From Hortaea werneckii (lineage: Eukaryota > Ascomycota > Dothideomycetes > Mycosphaerellales > Teratosphaeriaceae), in contig JBAOKB010000054.1 in assembly GCA_037044905.1 (NCBI GenBank), positions 62,001-126,000 of the forward strand: a stretch of 64,000 bases of DNA. The letters run 5' to 3'. Positions 22,567-34,421 of the stretch are shown in pieces (positions within the stretch are counted from its first letter, which is position 1; every line of letters starts with the position of its first letter). A program made the translations under genes and the position numbers. Under the pieces are notes generated by a model. That model saw only the letters and a list, made by a program, of their open reading frames with translations. It had not been told where the DNA came from and searched no databases.

Positions 22567-23612
22567 GGACCTTCTTACAGCAGCCTGGAGATAGCGTGAG
22601 GGTGAAGGGGGTAGCAACAAAGAAGACGAGCTACTTGACCGACCATAGAGAGCATGGATAGAAGATTGAGTGGCGCGGAGGAAAATGACAATCCTAATCC
22701 TACCTGCCTACCTCCTATGCATGTCGAATCGGTCCCTAGCTAGATACGCCATGAATGAAAGGGGCCTCGGTCGAGCATCCATGCCTGGGCCGTAGGAGCT
22801 TCAGCGTACCGGCCGAGTCGATGGAGGTCTGTCTTGGCTCGCTTGGCACCGTTGTTTTAAACCGACTCAACTTCACCGGCGTGTGCCCTATTTGAAGAAG
22901 TCTGTTCATCAGCAGAATCATTATTGACAATGATGACAATGTCAAGGATCACGACTTTTGCTCCATCCTTAACTCCAGATGGTAGGGTGTTTGCGAAATT
23001 CGCCAAATCATCGTGAGATTAACACAGCCCGATATCGTTAATGATTGCGGCAAAGACGGCCTGGTGATGGCGCCACATATGGACAATCTCTCTGAGCTAA
23101 CCGATCTCCGAACTTCTAGGGACGTTCCAGGGTTCATCCACAAGTCTAAGCGAGTCAGTCGAACGCCTGCAAACGCCGGGGAGCGCGTGGTGGTCGCGTT
23201 ACGGAACTCAGGGCGGACCGCGGCGCGGGCGACTTAGGCTCCGAGCTTCCGACGGAGCTTCGTTCTTCGGATGTCGGAGGTTTCTTATGCAACTCCGATC
23301 AGCACCTCTCACCTGCACCAGCTCCTGTTTCTCGTCGAGTGTACCTGAGCAACTAGGGGTGATTGTAAAGACATTCGCGTCGGTGTCTCATGGAATGTTT
23401 CGGGTCTTCAATCTTCCAAAGTGCCATTTGCAAGCCCCCTTTCTCACGTCAATGGCCGAAATGAGGCCAGCGCATGGCAGCGGACGGGCACATTACTAAG
23501 CGGTTCGCGTCATACGGCAATGAGTCCTTCAAGTTAGGTACGTCTCCCATACCACCTCCAGTTGCATTTTATTGTTGTCACCCACATGGAAGACGCCCCA
23601 GTCCATTCAATC
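22567..23612. promoter_or_regulatory. Divergent promoter region, ASST/SDR
   Basis: About 1 kb between two divergent starts. Small frames show no family signal. An in-frame ATG at 23586 could lengthen the SDR by nine residues. No other elements are recognised. Confidence 0.4.
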
Positions 23613-24676
23613 ATGACAGCCACAATTCCAAAAGGCAGCACGGTGCTGGTGACAGGTGTCACTGGCTTCATCGCCTCTCATGTCGCAGACCAGCTTCTGC
23701 AAGCTGGGTACATAACCCACCACTCCCTTGTCGTCGAATTGAGCTGACACGCGCCAGGTACAATGTCCGTGGTACAACCCGCTCAAAAGACAAGGCGGAG
23801 TGGATGTTTCAGCTCTTTGGGTCAAAGTACGGCGAAAATCGCTTCGACGTGTACGAAGTGCCAGACATGATTGCCGACACAGCTTTCGACGAGTCCGTGA
23901 AAGGGGTGGCTGGCATCGCTCACTTGGCTTCCATTCTGAGCTTCAGTAATAATCCGGACGAGGTCATTCCTCCCACAGTGAAGGGGACGCTGAATATTCT
24001 AAAGTCTGCCTCAAAGGAGCCCAGCGTCAAGTCTGTAGTCTACACCTCAAGCTCCACTGCCGTGCTTCTCCCAGAAGCGAATAAGGAGATGACCGTGTCC
24101 AAGGACACATGGAACGAGAAGGCAATTGAGATGGCCTACCAACCAGACCCTAACGGTTACGTCGTCTATGGCGCTTCGAAGACGATGGCCGAGAAGGCCT
24201 TCTGGGAGGCCATTGAACAGACCAAACCGCCTTTCCAAACTTCTGCAGTGCTGCCCAACACCAACTTCGGCCCTATCCTTGATGGTAGTGAGGGAACAAG
24301 CACCGGCAGCTTCCCCATCAAGATCTGGAAGGGCGACACGAGCATGATGAGTTTCATCGGTCCCCAGTACTTCGTTGACGTCCGCGACACCGCTCGCCTC
24401 CACGTCGCAGCTCTGATTGATCCCGAATGCGATGGACAGAGGATTTTCGCTTTTGCGGAACCCTTCAACTGGGCCGACGTGATCGACATCTTCAAGAAGA
24501 TCGATCCGGAGGGCGACTTCCCTGCTCCGCCGGAAAATGAGGGTAGAGATCTGAGCAAGATTCCGAATGAGGATGCGGTGGCCTTGCTTCAGAAGCACTT
24601 TGGCCAAGGATGGGTGGGCTTGGAAGAGAGTCTGAGAGAAAACGTCAAGGGTATCGATGGCTTGAAGGTGCAGTAG
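23613..24676 (+). CDS. NAD(P)-dependent epimerase/ketoreductase (extended SDR, Gre2-like)
   Basis: CDS is join(23613..23707,23758..24676), 337 aa. The 50-nt intron sits exactly between QLLQAG and YNVRGTTRS, within the Rossmann fold. The N-terminal GSTVLVTGVTGFIASHVADQ holds the TGxxGFI nucleotide-binding loop. RGTTRSKDKAEW is the usual NADPH-type second strand. HLASILSF follows, and the catalytic YGASK (Tyr-x3-Lys) is near residue 190, with Ser in the upstream YTSSSTAV. The family includes yeast Gre2 methylglyoxal reductase and aldehyde/ketone reductases. The substrate is unknown and the protein is probably cytosolic. Confidence 0.88.
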
Positions 24677-24966
24677 TCACCTAAACGACCAGTGACAAGA
24701 AAGGCTTTACCTCTTGTGGCATCTCAAGACACAGACACCCTTGACGACTAGCACGTAGATGCCGCAGAAGACTCTCATGTGATTTCACGATAGATTCATG
24801 ATTAGAATGAAATAGAATGGTATCATTGCATGCAAAAGATTTCATAGCTAGACCTTCTCGGCCCTAGGCTTTCTATCAGATCGCTTGGGTAACGTCCATG
24901 GTACTGCACAGACGACCTAGATTACTCGTTAGCCAACAGGTCCACAGCCCTTTTACGCACGCTCGA

Positions 24967-25415
24967 TCAATTAATCACCTCACCTTCCGTATACGCCCAA
25001 AAGTACACCCCACTTCCGATCAAATAATACAAGCCTGGATTCGTCGCTTGGTATAGCAGGATACAACTCAAGCTACACAGCGGCAACCACAACATCCGCG
25101 CTTCGATGCTCTTATGTAATGATGTCCCCGCCACGAACTTGAGCGGCCATTCGTAGGCGAGCGAGATGAAGGCGAAAACGAGGTTTAAGGTTTGGAGGAC
25201 TGGGTAGGGCTTCACAGCGCCATCGAGCGTCTTGGTGAGGAAGTCGAAGAGGATCTTAGGCCAGAAGAAGCCTTCTAGTGCGGCTGCGATTTGGTCTGTG
25301 AGGGAGAACGATTAGATGGAAGGGATTGACGTCCTCATGGCACAGTTTTGAACGTACAGCACGCGGCCGTCATGATGATCAGACGGGCCCAGTGGTTCTT
25401 GATCAGCTTGCCCAT
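24967..25415 (-). CDS. Conserved small fungal membrane protein (DUF7727-like), four helices
   Basis: CDS is complement(join(24967..25295,25358..25415)), 128 aa. The 62-nt intron joins MGKLIKNHWARLIIMTAAC to YQIAAALEGFFWPKILFDF. The second exon continues with VLQTLNLVFAFISLAYEWPL, SIEARMLWLPLCSLSCILLY and GLYYLIGSGVYFWAYTEGEV. These give four hydrophobic segments. I know the pattern MGKLIKNHWARLI...WPKI...GVYFWAY as a widely conserved filamentous-fungal protein of unknown function. The total length and internal spacing fit, and both splice junctions keep the frame. Its divergent neighbour is NoxA, 1.3 kb away. Confidence 0.8.
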
Positions 25416-26712
25416 CCTACGCGCGAACTCGATTCAAGGCCGTACGCGGGAGAAGCAGTGGAGAGGTACGGCTACCGTCGCAGATATCGAAGCTTCATGT
25501 CTGATTTTCTGAATGGGCGCAGACTCGACGATGGAAAAGCCAGCCGGCAAAGAAAAGGCTTCGGGGGTTTGCAGCTCTCTCGAAGAGTCCAGCAATGTAA
25601 AGACACGGTGGGTAATGTATGTGGTAGACCAAACGCCCGACCAGGTGGAACAGACACAAGTGATATCAAGACCAGCAGCTAGACAAGCGAGAGGATATCT
25701 ACACACTACTAACCGATCGAAGGGGAGCGAGGCGGGCTTCTGCCAAGCCTTCTTCCAACCCTTCGGTCGTCAGGAATTGGCTAGCCCCAAGCCCTACTTA
25801 CCGCAAAGAGGGGCATAGAAGCGACACGGAATAGGTAGACTCTGCGCGATGCGTGCTAAGCAGGCGTGTGAGGCTGCATGGCTACGATGCGGTGGACGAG
25901 ATGGGGATGCAGGTTAAGCGCCGAGTAGAGCGAATGAGGCTGGAGATGAGGACCTTGCTAGGCTGAAGCCCCGGATTTTGCGGAGCGGCCCTTTGGTAAC
26001 CGAGCGCTATTCTGATATCCCAGTTCACGACTGCTGGAGTGTCGAAGTGAATCTCCAATCCATCTGCAATTTTTTCGATCGCCGATCGAGTAGGGTGACT
26101 GTTCCAATACAAAGAAGGACAAAAGACTTCATTCATCCATGCTCTATATTTTTCTTACAGTCTTTCCAGCGAGAAGACAGGATACAGGCTCCCTGCAAAT
26201 GCGCTCCAATCGGGATCTTCTACCGCCACCAAGGTACTAGCGTGGGCGGCAAAGCACAAGTCTATCGGCCAAGCTGCAAGCACTTTGTGCCGGCAAACAC
26301 ATCACGTCCAGTCAATTCTGGTAGACTGGATGTGACACTGCGATAGGTTCAAGTGTGCATAGGCGCTTTCGAGGTCTATTGAATACGATGAGGGAAGGGT
26401 TCGGGCGCGACGGATCATGGTTGAACCCCTGCCAAGTTCCTATTCTACCACTGTAGGTCGGGCGTTCTCTGCTATTTCTTAGATGTATTTCACTTTTTAA
26501 AAGAGCCCCTGGTATTAGACCTCCTCTTCGGAACAGCCGCATGGACTTTAGCTGTCTACTAAGATTAATGAAGTCTGAGCCAACTCCAAGCACCTAGACA
26601 AGCAAGGAGCACGATGTCGCAAAGCCAATGGCCAAATTGACCATCTCGTCCATCACTTAACAAACAAGACTGCAATCTCGGAGAGCTCAGCTCCTAGGAA
26701 AATTACATCGAA
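25416..26712. promoter_or_regulatory. Long divergent intergenic region upstream of NoxA
   Basis: About 1.3 kb without a recognisable gene, between divergent starts. Its size fits a regulated promoter for noxA. Short frames inside (for example 25978-26346) show no family features. Confidence 0.4.
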
Positions 26713-28398
26713 ATGGCTCCAGATCAGCCTCGCCAAAAATCATGGCTCCGCGCACAACTGACGACCCGCAAACTCCTCTTCTTCATCCTCTTCCATGGCC
26801 TCCATATCTTCTTCTTCATCTACGGCTGGTATCTCCAAGCGGCCAACCAAAAGCTCGCCGCGCTCAATGACCTGCACTTCTCGGTCTGGTTTTCTCGCGG
26901 TGCTGGACTTTGCCTGAGTGCAGATACACTTTTGATCTTACTACCCATGTGCCGCAACTTGCTGCGCATAATAAGACCAAAGATTAGATGGCTGCCACTC
27001 GATGAGAGTCAGTGGTTCCATCGCCAGGTCGCGTACGCGATGCTCTTCTGGACGGTGGTGCATGTGGCATCGCATTATGTCAACTTCTTCAATGTGGAGA
27101 GGAGTCAAGTGCGTCCGGAGACGGCAGTCCAGATTCACTATACCCAGGCTGGCGGCGTGACGGGTCATATCATGCTGCTATGCATGCTGCTCATGTATAC
27201 GACTGCCCACTCCAAGATTCGGCAGCAAAGCTTCGAGACGTTCTGGTATACGCATCATCTTTTCATCCCGTTCTTACTCGGAATGTACACCCATGCTACC
27301 GGCTGCTTTGTGCGTGATACCGCGGACGCAGTTTCTCCATTTGCAGGCCACAAGTTCTGGACGCATTGCATCGGCTACGAAGGGTGGCGATGGGAGCTTA
27401 TTGGTGGCGGGCTATACCTGATTGAGAGAGTATACAGGGAGATACGGAGTCGGCGACCAACTGAGATCGTCAAGGTTGTGAGACATCCCTACGACGCCGT
27501 GGAGATCCAGTTCAGGAAACCAAGCATGCATTACAAAGCTGGACAATGGCTTTTCCTGAACCTGCCGGAGGTCAGTACGACGCAGTGGCATCCCTTTACC
27601 ATCACCAGCTGTCCTTTCGACCCGTACATTTCAGTCCACGTGAGGCAAGTGGGCGACTTTACTCGTGCGCTTGCCTCCGCAGTGGGCGCTGGCCAGGAGC
27701 AGCAGAGACTGTATGACGAGTTGGATCCAATGGGGATGTACGAAGTCGCGCTTCAGAACGGCCAGGTAATGCCTTCTCTCCGCATCGATGGCCCTTATGG
27801 TGCACCTGCGGAAGACGTTTTCGAGAACGAAGTTGCCGTCCTGATTGGTACTGGCATCGGCGTGACGCCCTGGGCATCCATCTTGAAAAACATCTGGCAC
27901 ATGCGACTCTCGCCAAACCCTCCCAAGAGATTGAGGAGAGTGGAGTTCATCTGGGTCTGTAAAGACACTACATCATTTGAATGGTTCCAGGCTTTACTGA
28001 GTAGTCTCGAGGCGCAAAGCATGCAAATGACCGGGCCAGCCGGTGAAGGTGGAGAGACGGAGTTTTTGAGAATCCACACCTATCTGACGCAGAAGATGGA
28101 CATCGATACTGCTCAGAACATTGTCCTCAACAGCGTTGGAATGGACAAGGATCCCCTCACGGAGTTGAGTAGTAGAACCAATTTCGGACGACCGGACTTC
28201 AAGCGTCTGCTGGTTGGCATGAGGGAGGGTATCCTGAACCAATCTTACATACCCGGGCTGGCAAAAGGAGAAAGGAAGAAAGCTGAAGTTGGCGTGTACT
28301 TCTGCGGGCCGAATGTAGGCGCTAGGGATATCAACAAGGCGTGTAAAGAGGCGACAGTAAGTGAGGTCAAGTTCAAGTTTTGGAAGGAGCACTTCTAG
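26713..28398 (+). CDS. noxA: Superoxide-generating NADPH oxidase NoxA
   Basis: Single exon, 561 aa, full length for fungal NoxA. The protein passes electrons from cytosolic NADPH via FAD and two hemes to oxygen, making superoxide used in development, hyphal fusion and host entry. Membrane helices occupy the first 240 residues. Heme-ligand histidines are His103 (WFHRQ), His117 (TVVHVASH), His182 (YTHHLF) and His194 (MYTHATG). The FAD motif is HPFTITSCP, the NADPH-binding loop is GTGIGVTPWASIL, and CGP lies near the end. It ends KFKFWKEHF like other Nox enzymes. There are no EF hands and no long N-terminal extension, so it is NoxA rather than NoxB or NoxC. Confidence 0.95.
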   Translation: MAPDQPRQKSWLRAQLTTRKLLFFILFHGLHIFFFIYGWYLQAANQKLAALNDLHFSVWFSRGAGLCLSADTLLILLPMCRNLLRIIRPKIRWLPLDESQWFHRQVAYAMLFWTVVHVASHYVNFFNVERSQVRPETAVQIHYTQAGGVTGHIMLLCMLLMYTTAHSKIRQQSFETFWYTHHLFIPFLLGMYTHATGCFVRDTADAVSPFAGHKFWTHCIGYEGWRWELIGGGLYLIERVYREIRSRRPTEIVKVVRHPYDAVEIQFRKPSMHYKAGQWLFLNLPEVSTTQWHPFTITSCPFDPYISVHVRQVGDFTRALASAVGAGQEQQRLYDELDPMGMYEVALQNGQVMPSLRIDGPYGAPAEDVFENEVAVLIGTGIGVTPWASILKNIWHMRLSPNPPKRLRRVEFIWVCKDTTSFEWFQALLSSLEAQSMQMTGPAGEGGETEFLRIHTYLTQKMDIDTAQNIVLNSVGMDKDPLTELSSRTNFGRPDFKRLLVGMREGILNQSYIPGLAKGERKKAEVGVYFCGPNVGARDINKACKEATVSEVKFKFWKEHF

Positions 28399-28717
28399 TA
28401 AGCTGCAGAGGCATGAAGTTACGATGATCTGGGATGATGAGATGGGTATCATGAAGGATATGTACAAATTTTCAAGTATCAATACACAGCTCATGAAGCC
28501 TCCCTAATGCCTACAGACGCCACATAGGGGCGCGAAGTCTTGTGTGTCCGGCGGTCCATCCTCGTTGATGCAACCGTGGCTATGGTACAAGTTTTGTTGA
28601 CATTGTGGTCTTGCCGGTTTCCTGCAAGTCCGCAAATGTCTTTGGGGATCTCTCTCCGTCTCCCGTCCATTCCGTCTCTATTCCCCTTTCCCGCTCGCCT
28701 TTTCAAGTTGGCCTCAT
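28399..28717. other. Convergent NOXA/TIM10 3' region
   Basis: Only 3' flanking sequence is expected here. No gene or structured element is recognised. Confidence 0.45.
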
Positions 28718-29075
28718 CTAACCAAGCATGCCGCCAGCACCCTGCTGCCTCTGCATCGCCTCACCCTGCATCTTCTCCGAGACCTTGACGTTGACCTCGA
28801 AGAACTTGCTAACGCAGCGGTCGAGGCAAACGGATTCGCCCTTGTTCAAGTCGGCCTCGCGGTACTCTGGGGGTATGCACTTCTTGGTGCAGGTGTCTAC
28901 TAATCTGGAGGAAGACACCCGTCAGTTGTCAAATCCAGCTACAGCTTTTCGCTGATGGACGTGTGTCTCCTTACTGGTTGAACATGCCAGAGACCATCTC
29001 AATCTCTGCCTCCGCTGCGGCAATCTTCTCCTGCGAGCTGGGCTGCGGGCGGCCGCCACCGAAAAGGAAGGACAT
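28718..29075 (-). CDS. tim10: Mitochondrial small Tim chaperone Tim10
   Basis: CDS is complement(join(28718..28904,28975..29075)), 95 aa, the usual size. Tim9-Tim10 hexamers carry hydrophobic carrier proteins across the mitochondrial intermembrane space. The 70-nt intron joins MVSGMFNQ to LVDTCTKKCIPP. The twin Cx3C motifs are CTKKC and CLDRC, separated by 16 residues. EREADLN-like spacing (YREADLNKGESVCLDRC) and the tail KFFEVNVKVSEKMQ fit Tim10 rather than Tim9. The start follows directly from MSFLFGGGRPQPS. Confidence 0.93.
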
Positions 29076-29660
29076 TATGGCGATTTAAAGCTGTGACCGG
29101 ACCGGTAATGTGAAGTTGATATCGTTTCGCGGTGAAGTGGAGTGTCGTTGATGATGGGTTGCGCTCTGGCTTGGTTGCGCGCCTCAGTGAAGCTCTCCCG
29201 TGAAGAGATGGAAGCTCGGACCAGCTGACCTCACTAGCACCTGAACCTCAGCTCTGCAGGTGTTTGCAAACACCATACTCCCCCAAATGTCACTGCTGTG
29301 ACCGCCTACAGAACAATGCGGCGGCTGCACAAGAATCCATGGATCTGGAATATCTAATTAATCTTCTTGCAGTCTATCAAATATGCCTTAGAGACAGGTT
29401 ACTTCGGGTTGAGAATCCCATCGACGAAGGGAAAGTCGCTCATAGGAAATTCAATCTCGGTCACGATTTGACCGCCTCGAAGTGGTGTCTTTGAGACCTG
29501 TTTGGCCTGGAATTACTCTGAAAAGAATGTGTTGTGTAGTCAGCTACGATCATGTGGAATGCGCAGCTCATCAGTCTTCACATCATCAAATCCGCTTTTC
29601 AGACACGTGAAGCTGGTCCAAGTCGGGATGCATGTATGGTCACAAATAACGGGCTTTGAA
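29076..29660. other. TIM10 upstream region and 3' flank of the PE-domain gene
   Basis: This stretch holds the TIM10 promoter and the 3' end of the next minus-strand gene. Nothing else is supported. Confidence 0.4.
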
Positions 29661-31016
29661 CTATTCAAGAATGGGTCGCCACATCTTCCTTCCCACAAAT
29701 TTCTGAACGCCTTCATCGTCCATCACTTCATCAGCATTCCGACCAGTCACCACACTTCGCTCTACATCCCTGCCTCGCACGAAGAAGGGATCACCCCAGC
29801 CGCCGACCCATCGCCCTGCATTGGACCCGGACCTTTCCTTGCGGAAGCCGGAGTACCTTCTGTCCAAAGTCAAGAACCAGTGGCGCTGATGTATGGAGCC
29901 GATTGTGTTTTCAGAGCCGGGATAGGCGTTGTTGGCACGGATAGCTGCGTCTTCAGAATCGTCCTCTGAGGCTATTGCAGCGTCTTCGTCGGCACCAAAC
30001 AACGAAGTCGTCTCGTTTGAGCTATCGCCCAGCCCGTCGCTTTCAGTGTCACTAGTGGCGGTATTATACTTTTGCCTTGCCAACTGCGCTGCCTTCGTTG
30101 GGTCCACCCGTCTCCGTTTGGCCCGCGGCTTGGTGGAAGGCCCTTTGACGCGATTGTTTGATGGTAGGCGCAAGGCGACCGTGTAGTCTGAGGGCAACTT
30201 GGTGCCATGTAGGCGCAAGTGGATGTGCCGGCTCCGAAAGGCTGCAAACAGCTTCTCACTCTCAGAACGACGATCAACATCGTGGTCCGGAGTTTCTGAG
30301 TCGGAAAGCTCATCATCGGTCATCTTCTGTCGTTTGGACTGCGGGCGAGGCATGACCTCGTACTCCCCAGTGTCCCAAATGAGAAGGGAGCCTGTCGCAT
30401 GCGAGGCAGATTCTATGAGATTGTTCTGTTCTTATTAGCCGGCCTATCTTGGGGCAATGCGCTCGTGAAGGACAACGAACCCAGATATTGTGAACCCTTG
30501 TCTCAATGGCCATCCTATTTGGCCTCTGCGAATTTGCATTGCCTGGCATACCATAGGGCACAGCAAAGCTGATCGAGCTGGTTTCCGAGAATTGAAGTCT
30601 GAGATCGTAATGAACGCCTTACCTTACATCAGCCTACCTTGATCGCCGCTACAGGCAAGTTACAGCCTACCAGAAATGGGATGGTCATGCTGGTGGATGA
30701 CAAAGTGATGGCCTTGAGCATGCTGATTCCGCTTGTAGATACTTTCAAAGTCCTCAGAGCTCAACCGTGGTCCAGGATGCGGCCGAACTGTATGGCTGAG
30801 ATGCTTCACGAAATACTCTAAGTGGTCCTTGATCTGAGCATGTCCAGCCTCAACAGCTGCCAAAGTAGGCTCGACATCTTGGTTTTCTATACTATCTAGA
30901 GATTCGCTCTCAAAGACTGGTCCGCGCTGCGGAGCCTGACTTGGGTCCTCTCGGATCTTGGAACCTTTTCTAGTCGGTGGTGGCGATATGCTACGGACAA
31001 GCGAATTGCAAGGCAT
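29661..31016 (-). CDS. LigD-type 3'-phosphoesterase (PE) domain protein, stand-alone
   Basis: CDS is complement(join(29661..30425,30481..30617,30671..31016)), 415 aa. The 53- and 55-nt introns both restore the frame. Splicing yields HHFVIHQHDHPISGVHYDLRL, then FAVPYGMPG, RVHNIWNNLIESASHATGS and LLIWDTGEYEV. This follows the bacterial LigD PE domain order (H...HYDxRLE...WAVPKG...H...WDxGxY), with the His, His-Tyr-Asp-x-Arg and later His of the active-site set present. In bacteria this domain trims 3' phosphates and ribonucleotides at breaks. Here there is no ligase or polymerase domain. The C-terminal half has basic, nuclear-signal-like KPRAKRRR and acidic stretches. A DNA or RNA end-processing role is inferred only. 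Confidence 0.8.
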
Positions 31017-31392
31017 TGAAATTAATCGTTGGAGCCCGTTACTGGAGTATTGCCGAAAAGGACAAGCTCAGACCCGTTGAACTCGAGTGAGGCGAGTGGA
31101 GATGAATCCGAAGTTCACGGATCGCGCGCGCCTCCCCCAGCTCCTGAGGCTCCCAAGCCAAACACGCAGCGGCGGAACCTCCCGCTTAGATACCGCGGTC
31201 CCCGCCACCTCACCGCAGTGGTTGGTTCAGGTCGCAGATTCACTAGTAACACTACCTACGCCATGTGACACACGGTACATACACCCTCACTCTCGACGCC
31301 GCAAAGTATCTTGATACTCGAATCTCTCAACCTATCTGTATAGCGATGCAGCTATACCCCCTAGTACTGGTCTTGGCGCGTAACGGTGGACA
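31017..31392. promoter_or_regulatory. Divergent promoter, PE-domain gene/coiled-coil gene
   Basis: A 376-base gap between divergent starts. No specific element was identified. Confidence 0.4.
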
Positions 31393-33863
31393 ATGGCCGA
31401 CAGTGCGATCCAATCATTCCTGGCTTCCTATGGACAAAGCGAGCGCAGCGTAACAGACAACATTCCTCATCCGCCAGCGTCCTGCTGCTGCGGCAACCGG
31501 GCCTGCGCCTATCTAACGCACAATCAAAGTGCCCTCGCGGATCTGGAACGGGATGTACGGACCGCAGCGCAGCTTGGCCAGGTACGTGTCGTCGTTTTGT
31601 GTCTGTTCCATTCTTCGTTGGAGGATTTTTTCATGCGCTTGCTGTATGGTGGGAGAGTGTATCGCACAGGGCGATCGTGAGCATGGCTACGACACTATGT
31701 CGCAGTCGTCCGACATCGCGCTACGAGCTGGAGCCGCGCCCTATGCAGTCCGTGGACCAAGGCACAAGTGCGCTGACCTTCTCCCTTCAGGCACTTTTAA
31801 TGCGGCATGAGGCTTATATTGCCGAGTCTGAGAAAGAGCGCAAGGCTATGATGGCTCACATTGAGAGTTTAGAGGCAGAGAAGCAGGCTATGGAAGAGAA
31901 GAACGCCAATGTGATCCAGGAGAATCGGGGCTTACTGGACCAACTGGAAACGCTCAACAGCGCAGCCTCCGAGGCTGATTCTCAAGTCATCAACCTGCAG
32001 GCTACTCTTCAGTCTACGCAACTGGAGTTGCAAAGGTTATCAGGCCTAGCCGCGCGAACAGAGAGGCTGGAACAGCAATTGGGCGACTACGAAAGGGAGC
32101 AGGTGACATGGCAGGCTGCAATGGAATCCCAGGAAGAAGCCACCAAATCTGCGGTGCGACGATGGCAGCAAGCGGAAAGAGACGTGGCGGACATGCAAGA
32201 GCAAGTCGAGCGCATTGAGCGGGAGGCCAGGCAGGAGCAAGAGCGGCATACTGAGGTTGTTGGCCGTATGGAAAGGCGGCATGCTGTTGAGAGAGAGCTT
32301 GATTCTGCAGCAGGTAGATTGAAGGGAGCAGCGGCAACACGGAACAAAGGACAGGAGCCAGTCAGCAACAGCGTTGTCTCGCATTTTGTGAAGGATATCC
32401 TTTCCGACAATGCGAACCTGCAGATGGGGATCGTCGAGCTGAGAGAGATGCTCCAGAACTCCAATGACGAGGTCGAGGCTTTAAGAAGACAGCTGTCCGA
32501 ACACCAAGCGATACCGGACGAAGGGAACAGGGATGCTGTTGTTCCACAACGACCGGATCTTCGCGAGGAGCTGAATCGTGCGTCCTCGCAGGAGCTGCAC
32601 GTGCATCACCACTATCATGCGCCCCCCTCTGCAAACAAGAAACCAGCGCTCCGACGGCCGAAAAAGAAGCGCTACGGTGTACTTGCACCAGGCCAGCTCA
32701 CTCCACCACGCTCTGGATACAGCACTCCACGCTCTTCAATGTCGTATGGTACAGCCTCATCTGCTGCTACGATCTTACAACAGACATCCGTCAGCATACC
32801 CCACACAAGCAGGAAAGACAAACGATTCTCGACGCAATCCAACCAAACCTATCAATCCATGCTGTCCTCTTCTGGGCCATCGTCACCACAGTCTTCAGCA
32901 CATCGCGCTTCTTCAATGTTCGATCGCGTTTTCAGCGATGCAGGCCATGAGTCCTCCAGACCGACGTCACCGGATACTACCGATGGGCCTGACTCCCCTG
33001 TTTGGGCGCCTTCGAATCCCAAACGTAGCTCACTGGGTGCCATGCGTACCGTTAGTGCGCCTACTGTACACAGACGAGGGATCATGCCTGGTGCAGCTCA
33101 GCCATCAATGGACTCAGTACTTGGTACCAGTGTGGATGAAGCTTTCGATTTGAACAGCACATCTGCAGTGATACCGGAAGAGGAAGAATCTGATTGGCGG
33201 GATGATGTATCAGCGGCCCCTGAACTTGACTCGAGCATAACATCGCCCTTGTCCGACGAGCTTCTGGATCCAATACACGAGCATGGTTATTACAGGCCAC
33301 CGATACGGAGAGCAGCGTCTCATGAATCCCTACTCTCAGTGCACGGAATGGACATTCATACTTTGAAGGCTCGGCCGTCGCAGTTGCTAGCTGGAGGCTT
33401 CGGCGGACGTTCGTTTACGTCAGGGGCTGTCATTAGTGATGCTACCGCACACGCAGCTCGTCCGGCCGCCATTTCAAGGCCTTCAGACAGTGGCAAGAAT
33501 TTACTCAGCGGTGTTGCAGCAGAGCGTCGGCCAATGAACAGGCCTTCACTTGGAAGCAAAGTTGGTGGCTGGGTTTTTGGTAGATGGGCGACTGCACCTT
33601 CGCAGTCTACAGCAGACGAATGCTCGATTAGCAGCTCAGAGTCGACCACGCAAGATAGATCTGCGGATACGCTCCCTGGACCTCAAAAGGACACTGATGC
33701 GACATCCAAGAAACCCAAGGCTCCGAAGATGCGTCCTCCTGGCATCAATCAGCCAGGTCCCATCTTTGGTTTTCCTGCGGAAGTGAGGCAGCAGCATCTG
33801 CCAATCCTCAAGACACTGGATGAGGAAGAGTTGAAAAGTGCGCTCAACGCCGACGGCACTTGA
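31393..33863 (+). CDS. Conserved coiled-coil protein of filamentous fungi, function unknown
   Basis: CDS is join(31393..31581,31791..33863), 753 aa. A 209-nt intron (GTACGT...CAG) joins DVRTAAQLGQ to ALLMRHEAYIAES, after which heptad-rich sequence runs to about residue 370. The N-terminal exon has PASCCCGNRACAYL. A conserved block SHFVKDILSDNANLQMGIVE follows the coil, then HVHHHYHAP and a long Ser/Pro-rich tail with RYGVLAPGQLTPPRSG. The C-terminus has a short conserved-looking segment (PGPIFGFPAEV). I recall relatives in many filamentous ascomycetes but no assigned name. The layout suggests a scaffold, perhaps cytoskeletal or septal, but this is a guess. Confidence 0.75.
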
Positions 33864-34421
33864 AATTGATGATCCGACTGGCGTCAATTAATTATAATGA
33901 TGTTCTGTAGTGTAGCGCATAGGCTTGCGATGATACCCCCTTCTGTAGCAATGTTAAACATCTCGATTTCGCGCAAATTATCGCTCCAGTTTCATCTTGC
34001 CTGTGCAAGTTTCGCAATCGCGTGAAGTGCAGCCATCGTTCCCACTGGGGTGAATAAACGAGCCTACTTCCACCACGGCGGCTCGAGAGGGCGGGAGGGC
34101 CCTCCCAGCCCAGTGCCAAGCTCCCGGGTGGCGCTAGCAATGAGTACCTTCTACCTTCAACTTGATCAAAGTCGGAACGATATAACCTCTTCACTGCTGC
34201 CACTCTCCGTTTCACTGCATAACTTCGCTCATGTGACGACTCAGAAGAACACAATCCGTTTCTTCTTGGGCGTCTTTCTGCCATTCTCTCAGTAGCCTGA
34301 ACACATGAACACAGGCACCTGAGCGATCACAATTTCCTTATTGTTTGCTGCAGCATTAATGCTGATTGATCTGCGTGACTGACATTGGCCTCCTAGTTAT
34401 AGCCTGTCTTCTCAACAGGCG
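33864..34421. other. Intergenic, no gene recognised
   Basis: Lies between two plus-strand genes. Short frames on either strand look random. It should carry the 3' end of the coiled-coil gene and the promoter of the next. Confidence 0.4.

Noticed and set aside
23474..23757. Single-exon SDR starting at 23474
   Set aside because: That frame lacks the nucleotide-binding loop, which lies in another frame and joins by a clean 50-nt intron.
31386..31790. Long 5' extension of the coiled-coil frame
   Set aside because: It starts at GTG and reads through a normal intron; the ATG at 31393 in another frame splices to give family-like sequence.
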